Below, one piece after another: positions 20,630 through 31,185 of a DNA stretch of 64,000 nt. This DNA is from Pachyseris speciosa (taxonomy: Eukaryota > Cnidaria > Anthozoa > Scleractinia > Pachyseridae): positions 466,001 to 530,000 of the forward strand of contig JAEMWC010000382.1 of the NCBI GenBank assembly GCA_016490735.1, given 5' to 3'. The notes under the pieces were generated by a model that worked only from the letters and a program-made list of their open reading frames with translations, was not told where the DNA came from and did not search any database. Made by a program: the position numbers and the translations under genes. Each line of letters begins with the position of its first letter. The stretch's first letter is position 1.

Positions 20630-20876
20630 TGGTGTCAGAAAGTAAAGGAAATACCGCCGTAAAGAAAGCTACCGAGCTTCCTAAAAGATTCTCTTTACAG
20701 CTCAAAAGAAGAAAGCGACGAAATGGACGGAAATTCTGCAGGCAGCACTCCAAAGATGGATTGGACGAGTGGAGATTTGCCGACCGCGTGGAAAGCGTTC
20801 AAGCAACACTGTGATTTCGCATTTGGAGGATCTCTTAAACGGAAAAGTGAAGTGTGTGTGTGTGCAATACATTACA
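20630..20876 (+). pseudogene. Gypsy 5' leader, gag start and fragment of a second LTR
   Basis: TGGTGTCAGAAAG (likely tRNA primer site) is followed by a frameshifted gag start; KMDWT-like and DLPTAWKAFKQHC-like readings match the start of the gag at 15919. At 20851 the sequence jumps to TGTGTGTGTGCAATACATTACA (20852-20876), a copy of the last 25 bp of the LTR. This is an internally deleted element: LTR, leader, partial gag, LTR end. Confidence 0.6.
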
Positions 20877-21785
20877 ATGAGAACTTATTCAGTGTAAAAT
20901 AACTATAATTTCCTTTTACCGGTTTGATAAATTTTCCAAATCTGTGTCTTGAAAAACTAAACAGTGTATTTTTAAGTCAAGTTGTATGTGTTTAAAAACA
21001 CTACCGTCTGACAAAGTAGTTTGATTAAGTTTGAACATAAACTTGGAATATATGGATTCTTTTTGTTTAACATCTAGCCCCGCTCGCTAATTCTAAATGC
21101 TATCTAATAATATAACATGGCTTTACTCCATAAAAACGTCGGATCCAGATATTTCCAAGTGATTTTCGCCGTGCGCGCGAAACAGGAGGAAAGGAAATCA
21201 ATTTTTTTTGAAACAATTACAAATCTTTTCCACGTGCAGCTTGATTTAAATGGTCGGATCACATCTCGAAACGGAGGGGTTATGCATGAGAACCTTTCAG
21301 GGTCAGTTATTGACTGATTTGAATTGAGTACTGAGCAAGATGTAAATATAATAGTGTTCATTAAACAACAAGAAGACAATAAAAAGATTGTAGTCCTGCG
21401 GTAAAAAAAAACAACAACAAACAAACAAACAAAAACAACAACAACAAAAACAGGCTACCGTGAATGTTTGAAATAAACAAATTCTTGTGTTACATTGATT
21501 GATTGTAATGTTTTGATAGTATTTAGTTGAATATGGCTGTTTAACCAACGAACTGTGAGGGAATTTTATTATTTCGACAAGTTTTTTTCTAGTCCTCTTA
21601 TTTCATCGATATCAAAGTTGCACTTTTAACTGTGTCTTCATGTAAATAATTTCAACTAGTAAATTAGTGATTTTGGTAGATAATGCAAAGAAAAATATCA
21701 GTTTAGTTTTTTAGCTTTTTATAGGTATAGAAGGAAAAAAATAGATTGTGATCTGCTAGTAAGCTAAGCTTTCTGAAATTTGATA
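20877..21785. other. No supported gene
   Basis: AT-rich spacer with an A/C-rich simple stretch (about 21402-21452) and short shadow frames. Nothing recognisable. Confidence 0.45.
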
Positions 21786-21985
21786 CACATGTATACTCGG
21801 AGAACGCACTTGCCGACGATAAATACAAGCGTGATAAAAAAAAAAAAAAAATTGGCACTCATACGTATTTGAAGCAGGTGTTGAATATTTAGGCCAGGAT
21901 AAACTTTGCTTGTTTTTGAGTTTATTGAAATGGCATACATTGACCAATGAATTGTGTTTCTGTTCATCTTGCATATACTTATGCA
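21785..21985. repeat. Dispersed repeat, left half, next to a PLE
   Basis: Matches 6556-6740. Its last 77 bp (AAACTTTGCTTG to CTTGCATATAC) reappear at 26527-26605 immediately after the PLE, so the PLE lies between two copies of this segment. Confidence 0.65.
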
Positions 21986-22432
21986 TATACTAATGAACAA
22001 GACGCAAAATAACACTTATAAAACTATTTTTTAAACCTTCACTTACGATGTATGTATTGATACAATAACGTAACACCGTTGCGTTTTATTACCACGAGCC
22101 TCAGTAGCTTTTTTAGGTGAAATATGTAGTAAAGAAAGCCATTTAAGAAACACAAACTGACCTTCAACTCGAGTAGGATCGAAATTACTTGAACCACATC
22201 GGCTATTTCAACATGATAAAAAAACCAATAGGAATAATACATTTTCGATCCTCATCCGGTAAGGTCAGGTATAAAAACGGTCGCAAAACAACGATTTACG
22301 GGAACGGAATTGAGATAACTCCTGTACCTTTCCCTCAAACAATTTGCAACAGCACATTCAAACAACAGCTGAAGAGACTCGCGAAGAGTCGAAACCGTCG
22401 GTACTGTTCTAGCCTCTCATAACAGTTGCAGC

Positions 22433-23690
22433 ATGTCTCACGTTGACGACTCAATGGCTCAATACCTTGAACCAAGTTCTGGTGGAAACGATGAAATCAA
22501 CTATTCACCACCACCTACGCCGGAGTTTCGTTACGATACGAGCAACGAAAGTTTGAATGACCATGATATGCTCGACATTCCGTTGGACGGAATAAATGAT
22601 ACGGAGAACAGCCCTCCACCATCACAACCAAGACCACGGTACAATGGCAATCCAAAGAGCCCGCCAAACAAACACAGCAACAATAATGGTCCTCAAAAGC
22701 CAGGCCTCCCCAAACGAGGTTTAAAGAGGAGATTCACAGATCAAAAGACTGAGGAGACTAAAATAGCCGAGACTGAACTCTCTATCGAAAAGCTAGAGAA
22801 ACACATAGCAAATCGCACATGTCCGAAGTCTTTGCAATACTCGGCAAAGCCAAACATAACACCTGACGATATTTTTGCTAAAGAACTGAGACATCAAACT
22901 CAAAGCCGAACAGAGTTTAGTCAACGCACTAACTCTCTTCCATAAACGAAAGCTTGAAAGCCAGAAGAGGAAGTTTAAGGCTAATCCAGATTTTGCGGCT
23001 CGAAAACATAAAACTGTAAGTAGGCATCCTCTCAACGAAACGCATTAAGCGAATCACATTGTAAACAACAACAATGTTAACCTAGCCGATTTACAGAAAC
23101 AAATTTCTGACTTGAAAGAAATTGTCTGTACACATGTCCTTAAAAATAAAAAGGATAAATGTTATAACAGTCTGTTCTCTGCCTCTACCATTGGTAATCA
23201 CAACAACAGAAACCAACACATTGCAAAAAACAAAAGGCGCAAAAGGCGTAGAAACACCTTGAAAAACAGGCGTTTAGCCAGAGAAAGGGAGATGAATGAA
23301 AAATTCCTTAGAAACCTATCAAGCCATCATCTAACTGACAACCAAGTTAGCGTGCTGTCAGAGGGTCTCAAATTCATTCCTACGCCCGCAACTAAATAAA
23401 CTAAAATTAGGCGGGACCTCTTGCGAGATTTTGAACAATTCGCAAGACACTTGAGACTCCAATACATTTTTCACGGGCAAAACAAAGAACCACATCCTTT
23501 CCATATTAAGTCAAATTGGATGCCACAGGTCCAAACCACTATTACCCTTGAGAGCTACTTGGAAAATGTCAAGATACAACTTGCTGAAATCCCGATAGCT
23601 AAGCCCAAAAATAACCTGTCACGCAACGAGGTAAAAGCTCTAACGGAGTTGAAAGACAACCCCACTTTAAAACTCAAACAAGAGGCTACA
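22433..23690 (+). pseudogene. Penelope-like element 1, N-terminal ORF part
   Basis: ATG 22433 begins MSHVDDSMAQYLEPSSGG; a Pro/Ser/Asn-rich region and the basic segment LPKRGLKRRFTDQKTEE follow, then a Lys/Arg-rich segment RRKRRRNTLKNRR near 23245. From 23421 the frame reads LLRDFEQFARHLRLQYIFHG and LAEIPIAKPKNNLSRNEVKA, which I recognise as the region in front of the Penelope-type reverse transcriptase in cnidarian copies. Frames are broken at 22946, 23400 and 23690. The protein would be the retroelement polyprotein; it is not functional here. Confidence 0.65.
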
Positions 23691-23947
23691 ATTAGCCTAA
23701 ACTCGGGCTTGCAAAAAACAGTATTGTATCCCTAACTTAGCGCTAAACAAAAGAATAGAGGGAAGTCTGTCTTTCTTACATCGGACGCATTGTGTTTAGC
23801 TTGTGTTGGAGTCTATTTCTTTAGACCCCTATCAACATATATTCCTCTAAAATACAGCTCAACCATTGAGAACAATAATTATAACACTTGTAAAAAATAT
23901 TTCTAAAAGAACAAGAAGAAGAGAAACAGAAAAAATAAAGACCGTGA

Positions 23948-24020
23948 TATATACCAGTAAAAGACATCGAACCCGGGTTAGCTGCGTCACAGGCAGGAAC
24001 AATTACCTTTAGGCCACAGA
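23948..24020 (-). tRNA. tRNA-like remnant, His(GTG)-like
   Basis: On the minus strand GTGGCCTAAAGG (A-box-like), an anticodon arm CTGC-CTGTGAC-GCAG (GTG) and GGTTCGATGTC (B-box-like) are in tRNA order. The acceptor strands do not pair. Probably a SINE head remnant. Confidence 0.3.
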
Positions 24021-24449
24021 GGTTTATCGTTATGCAAGGTGATAAAATTAGTGTATTGATTCCAAAAAAAAACTAAGCACACTTGTTTTCGCTTCGATGG
24101 ATAATTGTTTGAGAAAGGAAACGCTTATCGAACGATGTAGGATTTTTTCGCATAAACGTTAATGGAGTCTCGGTGAAATGTGAGTAGAAAATTAATTAGC
24201 AGAGTGAAACTGTTTACAAATACGTCAATCCAGGGTCATTTGAAACACAAGAAAGGAACGTTTCTGGACAGTTTCAAGTGACGCTAGTACATTTGTAAAA
24301 ACTAATCGCTTATCATTCAAAAATTAAAGTCCAGAAATAGAGACATTGTGGGAAAATAGTAAAAAAACTACCTGTCAAAGTCTCAGGGGTGTATGATATC
24401 CCGTACTTGAGTTATTCAGCAAAATGTACATCTCAATGGAGCGGATACA

Positions 24450-24985
24450 GGGAACACGGCAGTCCATCTGAAGTTACATTTTGGTCATGTTAAAAGCTTT
24501 CTTCTCGCTGTTGAACTTGCAAACATTCGTATAGACAGTTCTCTTAACATATTAGTTGTTCAGACTTCAAAGACACAAGGTGAATCGACGTTTTCCGATA
24601 CGTGACAACAGGCATCATTCTTGCTGTTGATATGAGATTTACACTTCCCAATCACTCGGCCGTGAAAGGTCAAACTCCCTTTGTCTGTAGTCTCTAATTT
24701 TTGGCGCTCCCCTCGCGTCGCGTCTCCTCGCAACTTCGCGCGCGAACGTGTCTTTCGGCCGCCCCACAATCCATCGCCAAAATTAGAGACTACTCGCAGT
24801 CTACTGAAGCAGACACGAGGAAACACGGCAGTCCATCTGGAGTTAAGTTTACTCATGTTAAAAGCTTTCTTCTCGCCGTTGAACTTGCAAACATTCGCAT
24901 AGACACTTCTCTTAACATATTGTTTGTTCAGACTTCAAAAGACACAAGGTGAATCGACATTTTCCGATACGTGACAACAGGCACC
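24450..24985. repeat. Pair of 160-bp direct repeats around a short inverted repeat
   Basis: AACACGGCAGTCCATCTG through TTTTCCGATACGTGACAACA occurs at about 24452-24611 and 24822-24982, about 90 percent identical. Between them, TAGTCTCTAATTTTTGGCG (24691 on) and CGCCAAAATTAGAGACTA (ending about 24793) form inverted termini of a roughly 100-bp GC-rich segment. The layout could be a minimal terminal-repeat element or a tandem duplication with a later MITE. Confidence 0.6.
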
Positions 24986-25117
24986 ACTCTGTTAAAAATA
25001 GTTAGCGCTTGCGCAGAAACGCCGGAAGTGAGCTTTGTGGATGATACTCGACGACGAAAAAGAAGAACCGTCGGTAACCTTAGACCCGGGCGCCGCGCGA
25101 GACGCGGGCAGCCCGAG

Positions 25118-26526
25118 TAAAAAGCCGACAAAGGAACTACAGCAGTCATCATGAATAAAACAGAGAAAATACATAAGGCTAAGGTGCAACTCGACAATAG
25201 AGAGCACTATAAGCCTCTAAAAACACCGATGGTGAAAAGCACACAGGAAAAGGTTAATGACTTCATTGACCGACTACATCAGGGCAAGCAATTGACGGCA
25301 TGACTAAAAATGGCTTTCACAAACTCCCGATCCGCCAAGAATACCCATATTCTATACACTTACTAAAATACACAAGCCTATACCGGTTGGAAGACCCATA
25401 ATCTCGGGTTGTGACGGCCCCACCGAGCGAACATCCTCATTTGTGGATACACTGCTCCAGCCTATCGCACAGCAACAACACTCCTTTATTAAGAATACAA
25501 CGGACTTGATCAATTCCATAGAAAAAGCAATGATAGGCCAAGATACAATTTTAGTATCAATGGAAGTCTCTAGCTTGTACACAAATATACCACAAGAAGA
25601 AGGAACGAACACAGTATGCAAGGCATACGAAGAGTTCCATAACAACAACCCACCGATCCCAAAACGCTTCCTTAGGGAAATGCTTGTTTTAATCCTGAAC
25701 GAAAACTCGTTCCAGTTCAGTGGGGATAACTATCTCTAAACGGCCATGGGAACAAAAATGGCAGTGTCATTTGCCAACATTTTCGTGGCTGAAATTTAGA
25801 CAAAGATAATAAAACAAAGCGATGCCAAGCCAAAAGTATGGAGAAGATATATTGATTATATTTTCTCCCTTTGGGACTGCGGTAAAACAAACGTGGATCA
25901 TTTTATTGAACAAGCTAACAAATGCCAACCAACCATCAAATTTACGGCCGAAGTATCAGAGAACGAGATTACTTTCCTCGATACAGTGGTGTTTAAAGGG
26001 GACAGATTCAAAGACGAATCCATCCTTGACATTAAAATTCACCACAAGCCGACTGAAACCTTTCTATATATTTCATTAAAGGCGAAGCAATAAGACTGCT
26101 TAGAACTAATTCTTCGAAAACAACATTTGAAGAGAGTCTTGTGAAATTTAAACAACGCCTGAGAGCGCGCGGCTATCCAAAAACAATAATAGAAAGGTGT
26201 CTGTTAGGGGTCAACTTTGCCTCTAGACCATCGGCTCTAAAACAAAAGAAAAAAAGATCACGAGAGACTTTTGCCTTTTGTCACCACGTACCACCCAGGA
26301 GTTAAAAACCATAAACAGATACTGACGGAACACTGGAGTTTTATACAAAATCAGCCACTGCTGAGAACGATATATCCTAAAACCCCGATAATATCATACA
26401 AAAGAGGTAAATCTCTTAAAGATACACTCGTCAGAGCGAAAATTTAATATTTCTTTTAAGGCTCTTATGCGAGGCAACCGCAAAAACCACACTGAAGGAG
26501 TCCGTGCAGGCCTGTCATTTACTTCC
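25118..26526 (+). pseudogene. Penelope-like element 1, reverse transcriptase part and 3' end
   Basis: Broken frames encode the Penelope-type RT in order: KAKVQLDNREHYKPL, IPVGRPIISGCDGPTE, LVSMEVSSLYTNIPQEEG (motif A region), MGTKMAVSFANIF, then RRYIDYIFSLWDCGK, where the catalytic YIDD has become YIDY. Next come ENEITFLDTVVFKGD, HHKPTETFLY, RLRARGYP-like readings and SLKDTLVRAKI with a stop at about 26447. No GIY-YIG endonuclease follows. The 3' end is near 26526, judged from the second copy. Multiple stops and indels; inactive. Confidence 0.8.
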
Positions 26527-26790
26527 TAAACTTTGCTTGTTTGTGAGTTTAGTGAAATGGCATACATTGACCAATGAATTGTGTTTCTGTTCATCATGCA
26601 TGTACTGTACAAGGTGGTTAATACTTTTTATATAATAACCAAAAACTATCTCCAAAGTAGCCATTATAAAGACTAAAAGAGTGATTAGTACTTTTTTCTC
26701 TTCTCCTCCGCCCCTTCTCCTCGCTCACTCTCTTATAACCTCCCTCTCAGTGCTTTGGTGTGATTGCCGGGCTCGTCGGATCCACTTTTT
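26527..26790. repeat. Dispersed repeat, right half, next to a PLE
   Basis: Matches 6675-6930 and leads into copy B of the segmental duplication (TATAAAGACTAAAAGAGTGATTAG). Confidence 0.65.
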
Positions 26791-27299
26791 TCCTTGTTCG
26801 TTAATGACGTGTGATGGTTGCTGCTATTGCCAGGAAGCAAATGAAGCAGAAAAATCTTTTTTGTTAAACAATAAAGCAACCATTACACGTTATCAAATCC
26901 AAAATGGCCGCGCCCGGGAAATTTGAAAGTAAAAATAGGCGATAATGATATCGATTTTTTTGTGCACTTAAATGTATTATCCACGTTTCAAAAGAAAATT
27001 TGAAATTTAGTAATTGTTGCCTACAATTTAGCGTCAATTTTTTGTAAGAGTGGAGGTTCCCTTTAATAGGCCAAAGTGGGTATTTGGCGTAAAATCGAAC
27101 TGTTGGCTCCAAACATTAAAGACCTTGAGCCACGATATAGCAAGGAATAAAGATTTTGTTCATTCAGCTGAACGTTTTCTAATACAGTCAACGTTTCCTC
27201 ATACTTTCGAAACCTCAAGTGAAGCAAAAATACGCGTATAAATCTTTAGTAGGAAGTGATCATTGTGACGATAACGGCAGTGTCACATAGCACTAGGCT

Positions 27300-27850
27300 T
27301 TTATTTATTTATTTATTTATTTATTTTTTTATTGATTCACCCCACAATACTCTCAATGCAATAAAATAATACTGCATAACTGAAACAAACTTACATTCGA
27401 GAAAACCATCCACTGTGATGCTCAAATGTCCATCGCATAACCACTAGATAACCTACCCGGAAAGGTCTATTAAACCCCGGGGGCCTTATTGAATCTGAGG
27501 CTCCATTAAAGGGGGACTTATTAGCGAAGGGGGCTTAATAGAGGGAGGGTGGGGGTATTTAAAATCTTAAACACGTCGTTTTCGTCTTAAAATAGTTTTT
27601 GTGCAAAACTCAAACAACTGCAGTGAAACTTTATTACTGATTTAATACGGAACGGCAAACAGTATTATGTGTTTGATTATATATTTCTGGAAAAATAAAC
27701 CAACTGGGTCGCATGAAGTGGATTTCGTATGCTCCAAGAGAGGGAAAGGGGGGGGGGGGGGGTTATAGAGAGGGTGGCTTGTTACAAAAACTGACTTAAA
27801 AACGTGGGATTATTAGAAGGGAGGGGGGGGGGGGTTAATAGAGGTTTTAC
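27300..27850. repeat. G-rich segment present only in copy B
   Basis: Starts with (TTTA)n, then repeats of the theme GGGGG(CTTA)TTA: GGGGGCCTTATTGAA, GGGGGACTTATTAGC, GGGGGCTTAATAGAGG, and two poly-G runs at about 27749-27765 and 27820-27834. The last words, TTAATAGAGGTTTTACGG, are kept in copy A at 9893. Runs of this kind can form G-quadruplexes on the + strand. Confidence 0.5.
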
Positions 27851-28282
27851 GGTATGCCACTGAGTCATTCAGCATTTTCAACGCCTTCATCTTTTTGGGA
27901 AGGGAGGCCATTCCGGTGAGCCAACGGGCTCAAACAGCAAAGCACAGTGAGAGCCATCTGTAGATGGCGGAAGTATATAAATGATGGAAGTACTGACTGC
28001 GAGTGAGGAAATGGAGGTACTTAGTGTAATTAGCGGACGGAGTGAATCCCAGGTGACGGCGGAAAAGAAAACAACGCCCACTGGTGTCGTTTCGGGAAAA
28101 AAAATTGAAAATAAAAAGGCAGGCTTTTATGATCACTGTTATAAACAAACGACACTTACAAATAATTTAACAGCGTTAACACTACAGCCACCCTCCAACT
28201 TGAATTAACTCGCGTTTAGGCTGCTTGCGACATCTGTTCTACCCAGTCAGTCTTAATTATAAAACAGCACGGACGCCACAAA

Positions 28283-28372
28283 ATGAAAAAAAAAGGGGGT
28301 TATTCGGCATTAGTTCGCTCTTTTTGTGGGTTCTTTGGTTATTTTGCGATACAATCATACATGGAAAAGCAG
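28283..28372 (+). pseudogene. Signal-peptide exon 1, copy B, start codon out of frame
   Basis: Duplicate of the exon at 10326-10410. The ATG is followed by nine A and five G instead of five A and four G, a net +5, so from ATG 28283 the signal peptide is out of frame. The peptide frame (GLFGISSLFLWVLWLFCDTI) is open upstream to about 28225 but has no ATG there. The donor is AG/GTACGA, phase 1 in the peptide frame. Confidence 0.65.
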
Positions 28373-28683
28373 GTACGAAAGTGTACATAAAGACAATTAA
28401 AAAGCACGATGCCACTGTGCAGAATATTATTTATCATTTCAAGACCGTTAAATGGCGTTTTCGAAAGTATAATGTTTGTTACCTGCTGTAAATATGTCGA
28501 GAACCCCTAATTTACCTAAGATACCGGTCCCAAAGTTGTTTCTAGAATCCATTTTGAATTGATGACCGTGTTTCTGTTGAACAAGCAAAATAGCATATGG
28601 GCAAACGTGATAGGAAGTAAATGGCTGGCCTGCACGAACTCCTTCAGTGTGGTTTTTGCGGTTGCCTCGCATAAGAGCCTTAA

Positions 28684-29119
28684 AGTGCACCTAACCCCAA
28701 AATATTTTTTCGCTAAAATAAATCTTTGCACCTGTTCGAAAGGCATTGTGCCTTTTAGCGCTTTTCTAAACCAAATCTTGACTTTTTATAGGCTGTAAAA
28801 GATTCGAATTCTAGCCATCATCTGTTTCACGACCGAGTCAGAAGAGGCATGGGTCTATTCCCGATTTGACGTCACAAACTGATTTGCATCGCGGTAAGTC
28901 TTTGTAAACATGCATGCAAATCAGTTTGTGACGTCAAACCGGGAATAGACCCATGCCCCTTCTGACTCGGTCGTGAAACAGATGATGGCTAGAATTCGAA
29001 TCTTTTACAGCCTATAAAAAGTCAAGATTTGGTTTAGAAAAGCGCTAAAATGCACAATGCCTTTCGAACAGGTGCAAAGATTTATTTTAGCGAAAAAATA
29101 TTTTGCGGTTAGGTGCACT
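28684..29119. mobile_element. Near-perfect palindromic TTAA element
   Basis: Arms of about 208 bp, AGTGCACCTAACC... and its complement ...GGTTAGGTGCACT, surround a spacer of about 20 bp (CGCGGTAAGTCTTTGTAAAC). TTAA flanks both ends (28680-28683, 29120-29123). The uninterrupted PLE sequence at 26451-26470 (TTTCTTTTAAGGCTC) shows a single TTAA, i.e. the empty site. No coding frame. TTAA specificity suggests piggyBac- or Kolobok-type mobilisation. Confidence 0.9.
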
Positions 29120-29131
29120 TTAAAAGAAATA

Positions 29132-29791
29132 TTAAATTTTCGCTCTGACGAGTGTATCTTTAAGAGATTTACCTCTTTTGTATGATATTATCGGAGTTTT
29201 AGGATATATCGTTCTCAGCAGTGGCTGATTTTGTATAAAACTCCAGTGTTCCATCAGTATCTGTTTAAGGTTTTTAACTCCTGGGTGGTACGTGGTGACA
29301 AAAGGCAAAAGTCTCTCGTGATCTTTTTTCTTTTGTTTTAGAGCTGATGGTCTAGAGGCAAAGTTGACCCCTGACAGACACCTTTGTATTATTGTTTTTG
29401 GATAGCCGCGCACTCTCAGGCGTTGTTTAAATTTCACAAGGCTCTCTTCAAATGCTGTTTTCGAAGAGTTACTTCTAAGCAGTCTTATTGCTTCGCCTTT
29501 AATGAAACCATTTTTCACGCCTGGGGGGTGGCATGAGTTGAAGTGTGTATATTGAAAGGTTTCAGTCGGCTTGTAGTGGGTTTTAATGTCTAGGATGGAT
29601 TCGATTTTGAATCTGTCCCCTTTAAACACCACTGTATCGAGGAAAGTAATCTCGTTCTCTGATACTTCGGCCGTAAATTTGATGGTTGGGTGGAATTTGT
29701 TAGCTTGTTCAATAAAATGATCCACGTTTGTTTTACCGCAGTCCCAAAGGGAGAAAATATCATCAATATATCTTCTGCATACTTTTACATA
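29132..29791 (-). pseudogene. Penelope-type reverse transcriptase, C-terminal part
   Basis: About 219 residues open from the truncated 5' end. RRYIDDIFSLWDCGKTN keeps the catalytic YIDD; ENEITFLDTVVFKGD, HYKPTETFQYTHF, SCHPPGVKNGFIKGE, RLRVRGYPKTIIQRC and SLKDTLVRAKI follow, with a stop at the same place as PLE 1. It lacks the N-terminal ORF, RT motifs before the YIDD block and any GIY-YIG domain. As a source of activity it is dead, but this frame is uninterrupted, so it is younger than PLE 1. Confidence 0.85.
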
Positions 29792-30289
29792 CAAAATAGC
29801 ATATGGGCAAACGGACCAAATGATAAAGCCTAAAAAGATTTTACATCAAAGTACAGTAAAAACCGGCATTTCAGAGCCTAATTTACGTGTTTTAGCCAAA
29901 AATTTAAGACACATTCTTATTCTATAGAGTATAATAGCTAGTATATAGGCGTGATTATAATGTATCAACAATAGACGGTATTAATATTCTTCTAGCGACA
30001 AAACCTTTTTTCTAAAGAAAATAACAACCTGTTTAAGAACCTAAACAGTCTAATTCCCAGTAAACACCAATCGTTGTTAGTTTTAAATTTGTTCAGGAAT
30101 GAAATTTCTATTTTTCTTTCGACTGGGTATAAATAACAATCATCTCTACTCGTTTTGTACGTAAAGAAGTAGTTGAATTGTTTGTTTGTTTTGAACCTAA
30201 ATAGCCTAATTCCCAGTAAACACCAATTATATAAGTACCTTTTGCTACTATGTTAGAAAAATGGATGTTTTTATACGTGGGTTTCTCCT

Positions 30290-30471
30290 TACTCATTATT
30301 TAATCCGCAGTTCAAATATATGATTTTCATATATTTATTCTCACATATTCATCACTCACGGGTATATTACGCACCAACAAAATGGCAGTCTCCCAGATGG
30401 CTTGTTAGCTCAGTAGGTAAAGCACCGCACCAGTATCGCATTGGTCGTGGGTTCGACTCCCGCACAATTAA
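30290..30471 (+). mobile_element. tRNA-derived SINE in copy B
   Basis: Body (ATTTAATCCGCAGTTCAAA, CATATTCATCACTCACGGG) in the same relation to the tRNA-like head (30399-30471, TTGTTAGCTCAGTAGG and GGTTCGACTCC) as in copy A's plus-strand SINE. The 3' acceptor strand ACAATTA is degenerate in both, so the mutation predates the duplication. Confidence 0.65.
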
Positions 30472-31036
30472 GTAAGGGTTATTTACCTGACACGAGGAAA
30501 TACGTAATATATTCACCTGCTACCGCCCCGAGCGCGTAGCCAGGTGAATATATCACATACCCCTGATGGACAGGCAAATAACATGCTTATTTGTCAGTTG
30601 GTGAGGTTTCCTAATGCAAAAAGATTTAATTTAATTCTCTTGACATACTATTGTCAAACAAGTAGACCAATTTCGATGTCAATCCGTGTGGAGTGGTCGA
30701 ACAGTAGGTCTGTCAGAAAGAGGTGAGTGACTCAGAGGAGGACATATTCTTAACCCAGAGTAGTTTTGGCGGCTCTCTTGAACCATCCACCCCGATAGAT
30801 TTTTTACATCAGTCGTCCAACGAGTCATATTGCAAACCAGGATGCTCGCAGCTGGACGTTGGAGATGTTGTGTCAAATTTATTTGAAAGTAACGAATTTC
30901 GCTGTTGAAGGACATTACTCGATTTCAAATGCCGAGGACGTAAATGAGGTCCAAAAACATTGGTAACCTTAAAGAAGGCAAAAAAGCGAGTTAGAGATTT
31001 AAAAAAAAAAAACCATACATTTTCTACATTTGGTGT

Positions 31037-31185
31037 AAGGCCCAGTTCAAACGTCATACTTCTCATGTGCAGTTGTCCTCGCCTGTGATGGACTGCCGAA
31101 GAAGAGAAATGAGAAAAATCTATTGTTCTCGCTCATTTGCATTAGATTCGGTACATGAGAAGTTCGACGTTTGAACCGGGCCTAA
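31037..31185. mobile_element. MITE with AGGCCCGGTTCAAACGT termini
   Basis: Left AAGGCCCAGTTCAAACGTC, then ACTTCTCATGTGC; right, inverted, GTACATGAGAAGTTCGACGT and TTGAACCGGGCCT. About 150 bp. Flanks are GTAA and CTAA-like, a possible decayed TTAA. No coding frame. Confidence 0.65.

Larger units (their letters stand above)
23691..25117. mobile_element. About 1.4-kb insertion in PLE 1
   Basis: The PLE reading breaks after LKLKQEA near 23690 and resumes at GTTAVIMNKTEKIHKAKVQL near 25122, so everything between is an insertion (junctions within about 15 bp). It contains a tRNA-like remnant, two 160-bp direct repeats and a short inverted-repeat segment. No transposase or reverse transcriptase seen. 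Confidence 0.6.
28608..29791 (-). mobile_element. Penelope-like element 2, 5'-truncated, in copy B
   Basis: Flanked by a 22-bp duplication (28586-28607 and 29792-29813) beginning CAAAATAGCATATGG. Copy A has a single such site at about 10625-10646, i.e. the empty site. The insert is in minus orientation: 3' end next to 28608 (matching 26526 in reverse) and its truncated 5' end at 29791. It is itself split by the palindromic element 28684-29119. Confidence 0.85.
26660..30840. repeat. Segmental duplication, copy B
   Basis: Collinear partner of 9340-12635. Differences from A: a G-rich segment at about 27300-27850, a PLE at 28608-29791, and lack of the A-only 11115-12085 block. It continues past A's breakpoint for an unknown distance. 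Confidence 0.8.

Noticed and set aside
28225..28491. 88-codon frame as the true start of the copy B exon
   Set aside because: The frame is open upstream of the signal peptide but begins at TTG, not ATG, and reads past the splice donor.
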